Shown: one piece after another, positions 18,769 to 27,100 of the stretch
How the letters are laid out: the number at the start of each line of letters is the position of its first letter
Numbering within the stretch: the first letter of the stretch is position 1
DNA from: Candidatus Epulonipiscium viviparus
GTDB lineage: Bacteria; Bacillota; Clostridia; Lachnospirales; Cellulosilyticaceae
Direction: 5' to 3'
NCBI RefSeq assembly: GCF_030708075.1
Contig: NZ_CP117982.1
Coordinates: 1,348,528 to 1,412,527, forward strand
Length of the DNA stretch: 64,000 nt
The notes under the pieces: model-generated
Database searches by the model: none
What the model was told of the DNA's origin: nothing
Seen by the model: the letters and a program-made list of their open reading frames with translations, nothing else
Made by a program: the position numbers and the translations under genes

Positions 18769-19017
18769 TTAAAAAACTATAGAAAAAAATGCTGTGATAA
18801 AAGCTAAAGTTCCGACTAATATATTAAAAATTCCAATTATAAATTGAGACTTATTGAAGACACCTTTGGCAATAACAAAATTTAATATTCCTAATGCTAT
18901 TAAGTTTATGTGATTGGCGGTGTCTTCGTTCAAAAAAGTATTAAAGCCAAATATGGATAATCCAGCAAAAGTTACTATAAAAATTATAGAGATTATTTTT
19001 AAAAAATGTAAACTCAT
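18769..19017 (-). CDS. Small membrane protein, paralog B
   Basis: An 82-residue, three-segment hydrophobic protein paralogous to the gene that follows it on the same strand. The conserved core is ANHINLIALGILNFVIA near the middle, with a polar turn containing NKSQF after it. The ATG has GGAGG upstream (CCTCCG on the plus strand). Function unknown. It lies directly downstream of the PepSY gene cluster on the same strand and could belong to the same cell-surface programme, but a 70-nt gap separates them. Confidence 0.6.
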   Translation of the reverse strand: MSLHFLKIISIIFIVTFAGLSIFGFNTFLNEDTANHINLIALGILNFVIAKGVFNKSQFIIGIFNILVGTLAFITAFFSIVF

Positions 19018-19089
19018 GTTAATCCTCCGTAAATAATAATACTTATTTATAGTATAGTATTAAAATAATTTTTTTGTGATCAAAGTGTG

Positions 19090-19710
19090 TTACCATTCGA
19101 GATTGTCAAAAAATATAGTCCATTCATTTTTAAGATTTTCCCATGAAATTTTAAAAGCTTCCCAATCGGATTTCCATTCTGTTTTAAAAGCTTCCCAAGC
19201 AGTGTCCCAACCATCTTCAGCCAGATTCCAAATATCATCATCTTCTAATGCTTCTAAGTTTGGATTATATGTACTGACACTATAGGTATCATCAGTATTT
19301 AAATCATTTTCGGCAGTGTCCCAATTATTGGTGTATATAAAATCTTCAGTAATTGCTGGAATTACAGGAGTGATGGGTTTTTTGGTGAGAATTGCGTGAC
19401 CATCTAAATTCATGTTACTAGAAATGACGGCGCCGGTTTGTGCATCTAATGTACACCTATAAAATTGGTATAAGGCCAATGAAGAAATGTCAGTATTGAT
19501 AATGGGAGCAAAAAATTCTATGTCTATTTCTAGAGTGTTTGGATTTAATTCTACTTTGGAGAAAGACAGTTCTGATATATCTGTTTTTACATATGCTGCA
19601 CTGATTGTCTTTGCAGTTTCGGCAGAAATGATACGATTAGAGGGAGTAGCGGCCAGGGTGCTCAGCGTTGTTGTTAAACACATTACTGCAATAAGAAACA
19701 TTTTTTTCAT
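19090..19710 (-). CDS. Secreted PepSY-like protein with Trp-rich helical tail (short member)
   Basis: 206 residues. The signal peptide is MKKMFLIAVMCLTTTLSTLA with cleavage about residue 21. One PepSY-type module (about 28-105) has ISAETAKTISAAYV and IDIEFFAP, matching the two-module neighbours. An acidic linker follows. The last 45 residues have aromatic or Leu residues spaced 4-3-4-4-3, as in WDTAWEAFKTEWKSDWEAF, which predicts a long amphipathic helix with a Trp stripe. Here the polar face has both Lys and Glu, unlike the all-acidic tails of its paralogs. ATG 19710 has GGAG upstream. Function unknown; secretion and paralogy are clear. Confidence 0.75.
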   Translation of the reverse strand: MKKMFLIAVMCLTTTLSTLAATPSNRIISAETAKTISAAYVKTDISELSFSKVELNPNTLEIDIEFFAPIINTDISSLALYQFYRCTLDAQTGAVISSNMNLDGHAILTKKPITPVIPAITEDFIYTNNWDTAENDLNTDDTYSVSTYNPNLEALEDDDIWNLAEDGWDTAWEAFKTEWKSDWEAFKISWENLKNEWTIFFDNLEW

Positions 19711-19845
19711 AATTATCACTCCGATATAAAGTTAATGTCATTAGTGATCTAGATTAAGTCCAGCAGTTACTATATTAACTATTGCTGAAAATTAAATTCA
19801 ACCATTTTTTTTAAAGAAATTTTGCATTAAATGTTAGTCTGAAGA

Positions 19846-20862
19846 TCAATCCCAAACATCTTCTAAGTCATCCCAAGCATCTTCCCAGCTATCCAAGGTG
19901 TCGTCCCAATTATCTTCTAAGCTGTCCCAAGAATCTTCCCAGCTATCAAAGGTGTCGTCCCAATTATCTTCCCAGCTATCCCAAATATCTTCCCAGTCAT
20001 CCAAATTATCTTCCCAGGTATCTTCCCATTCATCTAATGTATCATCCAAAGAATCGTCCCAGTTGTCTTCCCAGGTATCCCAAGTGTTATCCCAATTGCT
20101 TTCCAAGTCGTCCAAAGCATCTCCCCAGGCATCTTCCCAGTCGTTCCAATTATTTTCCCAGTCATCCAATGTATCATCTAAAGCATATTCCCACTTATCC
20201 AAGGCCTGATCCAAGATGTCGTCCCAGTTTTTATCATCATTAAAATTTTCGATATCTGCATCGACGGAAATAATGTCTCCAGTAAAAGCGTTTAATGTAT
20301 AATCATATTCTTTATATGTTGATAGACCGTTGATTGTCGTTGCTACAAAAAATTCTACTTCAATTTCTGCATCATCCCTATCAAGTTCGGTTTTAACAAA
20401 TGTTGCATCTGCTGCAGTTACGCGTGCATGGGCAAGAGCGATTTGTTTAGCGGTTGATTCGCTGATGTACTTGGTTCCTGCGATATTGTTAGAGCTATCG
20501 AAGTTATCGTCAACACCATCCCAATCTGCATCACTGATGTGATTGTTAAACTCTTCTATGTCTGTATCTTTGGAGAGAATTGCACCTGTGAAAGCGTTTA
20601 AATTATAGTCATACTCTTGATAAACAGGTACCCCATTGATGATAGATGGTACAAAAAATTCTACATCAATTTCGGGTTTTCCGTCTTCGATGTCAAGGGC
20701 TGTTTTAACAAAAATGGCATCAGAAGCATTTACGCCGGCATCAGACAATACGATTGCTTTTGCTAGAGATTTGCTGATATATCCTGCAGTACTTCCAGCT
20801 GCTGCCATTACGGTAGAGCTCATTGCTAGCGCTAGTGCTACAACTAAAAATTTCTTATTCAT
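19846..20862 (-). CDS. Secreted double-PepSY protein with acidic Trp 11-residue-repeat tail
   Basis: 338 residues. A signal peptide (MNKKFLVVALALAMSSTVMA) precedes two PepSY-type modules, at about 27-105 (YISKSLAKAI, IDVEFFVPS, EYDYNLNAFTGAI) and 130-205 (YISESTAKQI, IEVEFFVAT, EYDYTLNAFTGDI). Between them DADWDGVDDNFD resembles a calcium-binding DxDxDGxxD loop. The final 125 residues are Asp, Glu and Trp, for example DSWEDNWDDTFDSWEDSW, with Trp/Leu/Phe spaced 4-4-3 throughout. This predicts a negatively charged helix with a continuous aromatic stripe. Known PepSY domains act as protease propeptides or inhibitors; this architecture is not one I recognise. It lies 69 nt downstream of its paralog. 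Confidence 0.8.
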   Translation of the reverse strand: MNKKFLVVALALAMSSTVMAAAGSTAGYISKSLAKAIVLSDAGVNASDAIFVKTALDIEDGKPEIDVEFFVPSIINGVPVYQEYDYNLNAFTGAILSKDTDIEEFNNHISDADWDGVDDNFDSSNNIAGTKYISESTAKQIALAHARVTAADATFVKTELDRDDAEIEVEFFVATTINGLSTYKEYDYTLNAFTGDIISVDADIENFNDDKNWDDILDQALDKWEYALDDTLDDWENNWNDWEDAWGDALDDLESNWDNTWDTWEDNWDDSLDDTLDEWEDTWEDNLDDWEDIWDSWEDNWDDTFDSWEDSWDSLEDNWDDTLDSWEDAWDDLEDVWD

Positions 20863-20931
20863 ATATCACCTCGCGAAGTTTTCAAATTATATATTAATGG
20901 ATACACCTGCTATTGTAGCAGGCATAATTTT

Positions 20932-21226
20932 CTAGTCATCCCAGTCGTCGTCCCAGTCATCATCGTCATCATCGTCGTCGTATCGATCATCCCAGTCATC
21001 ATCGTCGTCATCGTATCGGTCGTCCCAGTCATCATCGTCGTCATCGTATCGATCATCCCAGTCATCATCGTCGTCATCGTATCGGTCGTCCCAGTCATCA
21101 TCGTCGTCATCGTATCGGTCGTCCCAGTCGTCATCGTCGTCATCGTCATCGTATCGGTCGTCCCAGTCGTCATCGTCGTCATCGTATCGGTCGTCCCAGT
21201 CATCATCGTCGTCGTCGTATCGGTCA
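20932..21226 (-). pseudogene. Frame-shifted repeat tail of the third PepSY gene
   Basis: This is the continuation of the upstream PepSY gene, now out of frame. Read in its own frame it gives eight copies of DDRY set in WDDRYDDDDDD-type units and ends WDDDWDD followed by TAG at 20932. The coding register was lost by deletion of two G in a TGGGAT repeat element at about 21229, which turns Trp-Asp into a TGA stop. Restoring them gives one protein of about 329 residues, close to the 338 of its paralog. Expression would need recovery of the two bases or slippage. Confidence 0.75.
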
Positions 21227-21260
21227 TCAGTCATCATCGTCGTCATCGTCCCAGTCGTAT
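20935..21260 (-). repeat. 33-bp tandem repeat encoding WDDRYDDDDDD
   Basis: About eight to nine units of a 33-bp repeat (plus-strand form includes TATCGGTCGTCCCAGTCATC); some units carry 6 extra bases. Each unit encodes 11 residues with Trp and Tyr four apart on a run of Asp. The near-identity of units implies recent expansion and makes the tract prone to slippage. Confidence 0.9.
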
Positions 21261-21919
21261 CGATCGTCATCGTCCCAGTCATCATCATCTTTGTCATTGA
21301 AATTTTCGATATCTATATCGGCAGAAAGAATGGCTCCAGTGATAGCGTTTAAGTTATAGTCGTATTCCTTATATGTTGGTATACCGTTAATAGTGGTTTT
21401 GACAAAAAATTCTACTTCAATTTCTGCATCATCCCTATCAAGTTCGGTTTTGACAAATGTTGCATCTGCTGCATTTATGCGTGCATGAGCAAGAGCGATT
21501 TGTTTAGCGTTTGATTCGCTGATGTACTTGGTGTTTGCGTTATTATTATAGTCATCAAATCTGTCATCAACACCATCCCAGTCCGTATCAACTGTATAAT
21601 CATTAAACCCTTCTATGTCCACATCTCTAGAAATAATTTCGCCTGTGAAAGCGTTTAAATCATAGTCATATTCTTTGTAGACAGGTATTCCGCTTACGGT
21701 AGATTGTACAAAAAATTCGATGTCGATTTCGTGCTTGCCGTTTTCGGTGTCAATTTCTGTTTTAACAAATGTGGCATCGGAAGCATTTACGCCGGCATTA
21801 GACAACGCAATGGATTTTGCTTGAGATTTGCTGATATATCCTGCAGTACTTCCAGCTGCTGCGAACACGGTAGAGCTCATTGCTAGTGCTAGTGCTACAA
21901 CTAAAAATTTCTTATTCAT
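21227..21919 (-). CDS. Secreted double-PepSY protein, truncated in its Asp-rich repeat tail
   Basis: 230 residues as encoded. The signal peptide MNKKFLVVALALAMSSTVFA is nearly identical to that of the downstream paralog. It has two PepSY-type modules (YISKSQAKSI and YISESNAKQI, each followed by EFFV and EYDY...AFTG or AITG), with a DTDWDGVDDRFD calcium-loop-like linker between them. It ends in DDDRYDWDDDDDDD and then TGA TGA, where a 2-nt deletion interrupts the repeat tract. A strong Shine-Dalgarno (GAGGTGATA) precedes the ATG. The secreted product would lack most of the acidic tail. It is the first gene of the minus-strand PepSY cluster, and no obvious promoter was found in the 250 nt upstream. 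Confidence 0.8.
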   Translation of the reverse strand: MNKKFLVVALALAMSSTVFAAAGSTAGYISKSQAKSIALSNAGVNASDATFVKTEIDTENGKHEIDIEFFVQSTVSGIPVYKEYDYDLNAFTGEIISRDVDIEGFNDYTVDTDWDGVDDRFDDYNNNANTKYISESNAKQIALAHARINAADATFVKTELDRDDAEIEVEFFVKTTINGIPTYKEYDYNLNAITGAILSADIDIENFNDKDDDDWDDDDRYDWDDDDDDD

Positions 21920-22172
21920 ATTATCACCTCATTAAATTATCAAAGTACATGGCGCAAAAAAATATTTAATACCATGTAATATATTAATATATGTAACTTG
22001 TGTTAAGAACAATACTATTTTGAAATTTATTAATGCGAAAAAAATAATTTGTAATCGATAAGTAATATTAAAGCTGATTAAAAAAAATCAATAAATCAGA
22101 TTATTCTACTTGTTTTATTTAATTTTAAAATATATAATAAGCATATAATTTTAGATAAAAGGGGGCAATATT

Positions 22173-23342
22173 GTGTTACAAGAATGTTTTGTAGAGGTAT
22201 TTAATAAAGAGCCAGAAGTAATTTATTTTTCGCCAGGAAGAATTAATTTGATAGGTGAGCATATCGACTATAATGGTGGATTAGTATTTCCGTGTCCAAT
22301 TACATTAGGGACCTATGCTGCTGTTGCAAGACGTGACGACAAAACTGTTAGATGCTACTCGAAAAATTTTGAAGACCTAGGTATCATAGAATTTAATTTA
22401 GATCACCTGGATTATGATAAAAAAGATAATTGGACGAATTATGCTAAAGGTGTAGCCAAATTTTTATTGGAAAAGTATCCAGAAATTAATAGCGGATTTG
22501 ATGCCGTAGTTTATGGAAATATTCCAAACGGCTCGGGGCTTTCTTCATCAGCATCTCTAGAATTGCTAATTATCCAAATATTTAAATCGTTATTTAACTT
22601 GCCGATTACAGAAGTAGAGGCAGCATTGCTAGGCAAAAAAGTGGAAAATGAATATATTGGTGTAAATAGTGGAATTATGGATCAGTTTGCGATTTCTCTA
22701 GGCAAAAAAGATAAGGCTATTCTGCTAGATTGCAACTCCCTGGATTTCACATATATTCCAGTAGATATGCCTACCACAAAAATCGTAATTATGAACACAA
22801 ATAAGCGCCGTGAGCTTGCAGACTCAAAATATAACGAACGAAGAGCAGAGTGTGAAAGCGCGTTGGCGAAGCTCCAATCTAAAGTTAACGCAAAGAACCT
22901 ATGTGAAATTGATTTGGCAGATTTAAAAGCAAACAAAGATCTTCTTACCGAAAATGAATATAAACGAGCATGTCATGCCATTACAGAAAACATTCGAACA
23001 AAAGCCTCGGCAGAAGCCTTTAAAAATAATGATTTGGTAGAATTCGGAAAATTGCTCAATGCTTCTCATAAATCACTAAAAGAAGATTATGAAGTAACTG
23101 GAATAGAACTTGATACCTTGGTTGCTGCAGCGCAAGAACAGCCTGGCACATTGGGCGCACGAATGACAGGGGCAGGGTTTGGCGGATGTTCTCTTGCTAT
23201 TGTAGAAAACGATAAAATAGAAGCGTTTGTAGAGAATGTGGGGAAAGCATACCTCGACAAGATTGGATATGCGGCAGATTTTTATATTGCCAAAATTGGT
23301 GATGGACCAACAAAAGTAGAAGATACAAAAAATATAATTTGA
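22173..23342 (+). CDS. galK: Galactokinase
   Basis: This 389-residue GHMP kinase phosphorylates galactose to galactose 1-phosphate, the first Leloir step. It has the galactokinase signature PGRINLIGEHIDYNGG near 27-42, the ATP-binding GSGLSSSASLE near 123-133, GIMDQFAISLG, and the C-terminal GARMTGAGFGGCSLA. Length is typical. It starts with GTG at 22173, with AAAAGGGGG 7 nt upstream. It is the first gene of galK-galE-galT-galM, with galE 11 nt downstream. The 250-nt AT-rich region before it has no structure that I can identify beyond weak promoter-like boxes. Confidence 0.97.
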   Translation: MLQECFVEVFNKEPEVIYFSPGRINLIGEHIDYNGGLVFPCPITLGTYAAVARRDDKTVRCYSKNFEDLGIIEFNLDHLDYDKKDNWTNYAKGVAKFLLEKYPEINSGFDAVVYGNIPNGSGLSSSASLELLIIQIFKSLFNLPITEVEAALLGKKVENEYIGVNSGIMDQFAISLGKKDKAILLDCNSLDFTYIPVDMPTTKIVIMNTNKRRELADSKYNERRAECESALAKLQSKVNAKNLCEIDLADLKANKDLLTENEYKRACHAITENIRTKASAEAFKNNDLVEFGKLLNASHKSLKEDYEVTGIELDTLVAAAQEQPGTLGARMTGAGFGGCSLAIVENDKIEAFVENVGKAYLDKIGYAADFYIAKIGDGPTKVEDTKNII

Positions 23343-23353
23343 TGGAGGAGTTT

Positions 23354-24346
23354 ATGAAAATTTTAGTAGTAGGTGGAGCTGGATACATTGGTTCTCATGC
23401 AGTGCGAAATTTATTGAGAGAAGGTTTTGATGTCGCAGTTGTTGATAGCTTGCAAACAGGATTTAGAGCATCAGTGCCAGAAGGAGTACCCTTTTATCAG
23501 GTAGATATACGAGATACAGCAGCGCTAGAGGAAGTCTTCGAAAAGGAACAAGTTGATGGGGTGATGCACTTTGCCGCAAACTCACTAGTAGGAGAGTCGA
23601 TGGAAAAGCCGCTTAAGTATTATAGCAATAACGTGGGTGGTGCCGAGAGTCTATTGTCTGCTATGATAAAATTTGGTGTAAAATATATTGTATTTAGCTC
23701 AACGGCAGCGACATATGGCGATGTTAAGATAATGCCAATTACAGAAGAGACGCCAACAGCCCCAACGAACACTTATGGCGAGACCAAGTTGGCAATAGAA
23801 AAAATGCTTAAGTGGACTAGCGTAGCGCACGATCTAAATTACGTTTGCTTGAGATATTTTAATGTTGCAGGCGCAGATGCCGAAGGTGGAATAGGTGAGG
23901 CGCACAATCCAGAAACGCATCTAATACCAATCATATTGCAAGTGCCACGCAACCAAAGGGAGTATATCACGATATTTGGAGATGATTATGATACTGCAGA
24001 TGGCACATGCGTGCGAGACTATATTTATATCACAGACTTGATTGCAGCCCATATTTTGGCAATGAAATATTTGATGGCTGGTGGCGAAAACAATATCTTC
24101 AATTTGGGCAGTAGCACGGGATACTCTGTAAACGAAATGATAGAAGCCGCAAGAGAAGTAACGGGGCATCCAATTCCATTGGTCTATGGCGAAAGACGAG
24201 CGGGAGATCCAGCATCGTTGATCGCATCATCGGCCAAAGCAAAAGAAATCTTGGGCTGGGAACCAAAAACTACAAATGTAAAAGAAATTATATCAACCGC
24301 GTGGGCATGGCATAAGGCGCATCCAAATGGATATGAAAAGGAGTAA
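23354..24346 (+). CDS. galE: UDP-glucose 4-epimerase
   Basis: This 330-residue extended short-chain dehydrogenase interconverts UDP-galactose and UDP-glucose using bound NAD. It starts MKILVVGGAGYIGSH with the GxxGxxG dinucleotide motif. FSSTAATYGD holds the catalytic Ser/Thr, and NTYGETKLAIE the YxxxK pair. RYFNVAGAD and the YIYITDLIAAH segment are also typical. The ATG at 23354 is preceded by GGAGGAG; a longer reading from 23339 runs through that ribosome site and is rejected. It may also supply UDP-galactose for surface glycans. Confidence 0.97.
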   Translation: MKILVVGGAGYIGSHAVRNLLREGFDVAVVDSLQTGFRASVPEGVPFYQVDIRDTAALEEVFEKEQVDGVMHFAANSLVGESMEKPLKYYSNNVGGAESLLSAMIKFGVKYIVFSSTAATYGDVKIMPITEETPTAPTNTYGETKLAIEKMLKWTSVAHDLNYVCLRYFNVAGADAEGGIGEAHNPETHLIPIILQVPRNQREYITIFGDDYDTADGTCVRDYIYITDLIAAHILAMKYLMAGGENNIFNLGSSTGYSVNEMIEAAREVTGHPIPLVYGERRAGDPASLIASSAKAKEILGWEPKTTNVKEIISTAWAWHKAHPNGYEKE

Positions 24347-24349
24347 AAT

Positions 24350-25813
24350 ATGTTAATAGAGAGACTAATTGCGATAAGTTTAGAAAATGGACTTATCACA
24401 ACAGATGATATAATGTACGTGAGAAATAGACTGTTAGCTATTCTAAAAAAAGACGAGCCAGATGCTGTAGAGGAAGTATGTATATTAAATTTATACGAAA
24501 CACTTGATGCAATTTGTGACGAAGCCGTTGCTGCGAAAATAATAGAAGACAACGCTGCAGCGAGGGACATCTTTGCTTCTGTAGTGATGAACGTATTTCT
24601 CGACAAGCCTTCTGTGGTTAACGCCAAATTTTGGAATCTATATGCAACAGATCGCAAGATAGCGACAGATTGGTTCTACAATCAAAGTAAAAGTTGTAAC
24701 TATATAAAAGTTGATAGAATCGCGAAGAATAAAATATACAGCGCCAGTTCCAAATATGGAGATTTAGTTTTAACGATAAATCTGTCAAAGCCAGAAAAAG
24801 ATCCAAAACAAATAGCATTGGAGAAGCTGGCTCCTAGTTCATCATATCCTAAATGCTTGCTATGTGCGGAAAACGAAGGGTACGAAGGACGTATAAATCA
24901 CCCAGATCGTGCAAACCATAGAATGATAAGGATGAACTTAAATAACAGAGAATGGTGTATGCAATACTCACCATATTTATATTATAATGAACATTGCATT
25001 GTCTTATCTACAAGCCACATTCCGATGCAAATTAACGAAGAGACATTCAAGACACTTCTAGATTTTACGACAGAGCTTCCACACTATTTTATAGGATCTA
25101 ATGCGGATTTGCCAATTGTGGGTGGGTCAATATTATCACACGAACACTATCAAGGCGGAAATTTTGTGTTTCCGATGACTAACGCTAGCAAGCTGTTTGA
25201 TATTGAAATAGCAGAAGCTGACATGACCGCACAAGCAATAAACTGGCCGCTTTCAACCATTAGATTGCAAAGCAAAAACAAGGCGACGCTAGTAAAAGTG
25301 TGCGCAAGAATTTTAAATAAATGGCGAGGATATAGTGACCCAACTCAAGACATACTTTCGCATTCTGAAGATATACCACATAACACAATAACCCCGATTT
25401 GTCGCAGACGTGGAGAAAATTATGAAATGGACCTGGTGTTGCGTAACAATAGGCAAACTGCAGAGTTTCCAGATGGAATTTTTCATCCGCATCAAGATGT
25501 TCATCATATTAAAAAAGAAAACATTGGCTTAATAGAAGTGATGGGGCTTGCGGTATTGCCGGGTCGATTGCTAGAAGAGCTCGATGCAGTAAAGTCGTAT
25601 ATTGCCGGAGAAGCTGCCGAAGTCGCAGAATATCACAAAGGATGGGCAACAGAACTAAAAGTTCAATACTCTGCCAATGCCGATCTAGAAGCATATGTGA
25701 TAAAAGCACTAGGAGATAAATTTAGCCGAGTATTAGAAGACGCAGGCGTGTTTAAATTGACAGATTCAGGTATAAATGCATTCAAAAAATTTGCAGAATC
25801 AATAAATCAATAA
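24350..25813 (+). CDS. galT: UDP-glucose-hexose-1-phosphate uridylyltransferase, type 2
   Basis: 487 residues, the long GalT form found in Bacillota rather than the roughly 340-residue HIT-type of E. coli. It transfers UMP from UDP-glucose to galactose 1-phosphate. Recognisable are YPKCLLCAENEGYEGR, NHRMIRMNLN, the SHEHYQGG motif with the nucleophilic His region, and FPDGIFHPHQDVHHIKKENIG. The start codon follows galE by 3 nt, with AAGGAG overlapping the end of galE, so the two are translationally coupled. Confidence 0.96.
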   Translation: MLIERLIAISLENGLITTDDIMYVRNRLLAILKKDEPDAVEEVCILNLYETLDAICDEAVAAKIIEDNAAARDIFASVVMNVFLDKPSVVNAKFWNLYATDRKIATDWFYNQSKSCNYIKVDRIAKNKIYSASSKYGDLVLTINLSKPEKDPKQIALEKLAPSSSYPKCLLCAENEGYEGRINHPDRANHRMIRMNLNNREWCMQYSPYLYYNEHCIVLSTSHIPMQINEETFKTLLDFTTELPHYFIGSNADLPIVGGSILSHEHYQGGNFVFPMTNASKLFDIEIAEADMTAQAINWPLSTIRLQSKNKATLVKVCARILNKWRGYSDPTQDILSHSEDIPHNTITPICRRRGENYEMDLVLRNNRQTAEFPDGIFHPHQDVHHIKKENIGLIEVMGLAVLPGRLLEELDAVKSYIAGEAAEVAEYHKGWATELKVQYSANADLEAYVIKALGDKFSRVLEDAGVFKLTDSGINAFKKFAESINQ

Positions 25814-25916
25814 ATAAGCAAAAGCATAAAATGAAAATGGTTACAAAAGTATTTGCCACACTAGCAATTGAAAAGCACTTATGGAGGTAATAATATTAAA
25901 AATAAGGAGAATATCT

Positions 25917-26933
25917 ATGAAGATAAATGATAAAGAGGTTGAAGTGATTACCTTAACTAATGAAAACAATATGAGTGTAGAAATATTGAACTTAGGTGGA
26001 ATTATAACCAAAATTATGGTGCCAGATAAAAATGGAAAACTGGAAAACGTTGTTCTAGGATATGAAGATTACCAAGAATATGGAAAAAATCAAGGATATC
26101 TTGGAACATTGATTGGCAGAACCAGTGGGAGAATTGGTGGGGCAAATTTTGTGCTAGATGGAATAACATATAAATTGCCTGAAAATAATAATGGAAACTG
26201 TTTGCATGGAGGAATTTACGGATTTGATAAAAAGATTTGGGCAATCGAAAACCTAGAAAACAACAGTGTAACATTGAGTTTGGTAAGTCCAGATGGAGAA
26301 GAAGGCTTTCCGGGAGAAGTTCATGTTAGCGTCATTTATACATTGGCAGAAGACAATTCACTGTCTATTACGTATACCGGACAAACCGATAAAAAAACTT
26401 TATTAAATCTTACAAATCATAGCTATTTTAATTTATCTGGCGATGCAAAGACAGACGTGTTAAATCATGAACTGACGCTAAAGTCCAAGTTGGTTGCAGA
26501 AGGCGATGAGTTTTTGATTCCAACGGGAAATTTGATAGATGTAAATGAGGTGGCAGCATTTGATTTTAGAACACCCAAAAAAATCGGAAAAGATATAGAT
26601 GATCCAGCGTTGGCTTTAGCTTCGGGATACGATCATCCATTTATATTGGAAAAGGGAGAGGGTCTCAAAAAAGATTGCGTTGTTATGACATGTCAAGAAA
26701 GTGGCAGAAAGATGACAATGGATACCACCTATGATGCGGTAGTTATTTATACGTCTAATTTTCCAAATCACAAAAAGCTAATAGGCGGCAATTCGTTTGA
26801 AGCCCGCGATGGTATTTGTTTCGAAGCTCAGCAGTTACCAATCGGAAGAGATGACTGCAACAAATGTGATAGCATCCTAAAGAGCGACCAAGAGTATAAT
26901 CACACAACTATATATAGATTTAGCAATATCTAA
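25917..26933 (+). CDS. galM: Aldose 1-epimerase (mutarotase)
   Basis: This 338-residue protein converts beta- to alpha-hexose so that galactokinase can use it. It has LGGIITKIMVPDKNGK, GTLIGRTSGRI, NNNGNCLHGG, LTNHSYFNLSG with the conserved catalytic His, GYDHPFIL, and C-terminal FEAQQLPIG near the catalytic Glu. ATG 25917 is set by AAGGAG 9 nt upstream; the reading from 25881 is rejected. It ends the galactose operon and is followed by a terminator. It is distinct from the LacX-type epimerase at 8.2 kb. Confidence 0.95.
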   Translation: MKINDKEVEVITLTNENNMSVEILNLGGIITKIMVPDKNGKLENVVLGYEDYQEYGKNQGYLGTLIGRTSGRIGGANFVLDGITYKLPENNNGNCLHGGIYGFDKKIWAIENLENNSVTLSLVSPDGEEGFPGEVHVSVIYTLAEDNSLSITYTGQTDKKTLLNLTNHSYFNLSGDAKTDVLNHELTLKSKLVAEGDEFLIPTGNLIDVNEVAAFDFRTPKKIGKDIDDPALALASGYDHPFILEKGEGLKKDCVVMTCQESGRKMTMDTTYDAVVIYTSNFPNHKKLIGGNSFEARDGICFEAQQLPIGRDDCNKCDSILKSDQEYNHTTIYRFSNI

Positions 26934-26947
26934 TATCAATAATCAAT

Positions 26948-26993
26948 AGTCCCAAGATTCTAGTAGATTACTAGCAATACTGGGGCTTTTTTT
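26948..26993 (+). terminator. Terminator of the galactose operon
   Basis: AGTCCCA at 26948 pairs with TGGGGCT before the T-run, with a longer imperfect inner stem (TCTAG/CTAG). Seven T follow at 26987-26993. Confidence 0.8.
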
Positions 26994-27100
26994 GCGTTTT
27001 ATGGAAAATTTTTATAATTTTTTCCTAAATTTTGTATAAAGAAAGCCACATTTCCATATCATAACACAATATATATATAAATTATAAAGGAGGTCTCAAC

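Noticed and set aside
19898-20542. Plus-strand Ser/Gln-rich frames opposite the PepSY tails
   Set aside because: They mirror the repetitive Asp/Trp codons of the minus-strand genes; no ribosome sites, and the minus-strand products have signal peptides and paralogs.
20910-21227. Minus-strand Met/Thr-rich frame (MTTMMTGTTD units)
   Set aside because: It is a third reading frame of the same 33-bp repeat, with no signal peptide or match to the paralog.
20935-21260. CRISPR-like regularly spaced repeats
   Set aside because: The 33-bp units are directly adjacent, coding and without unique spacers.
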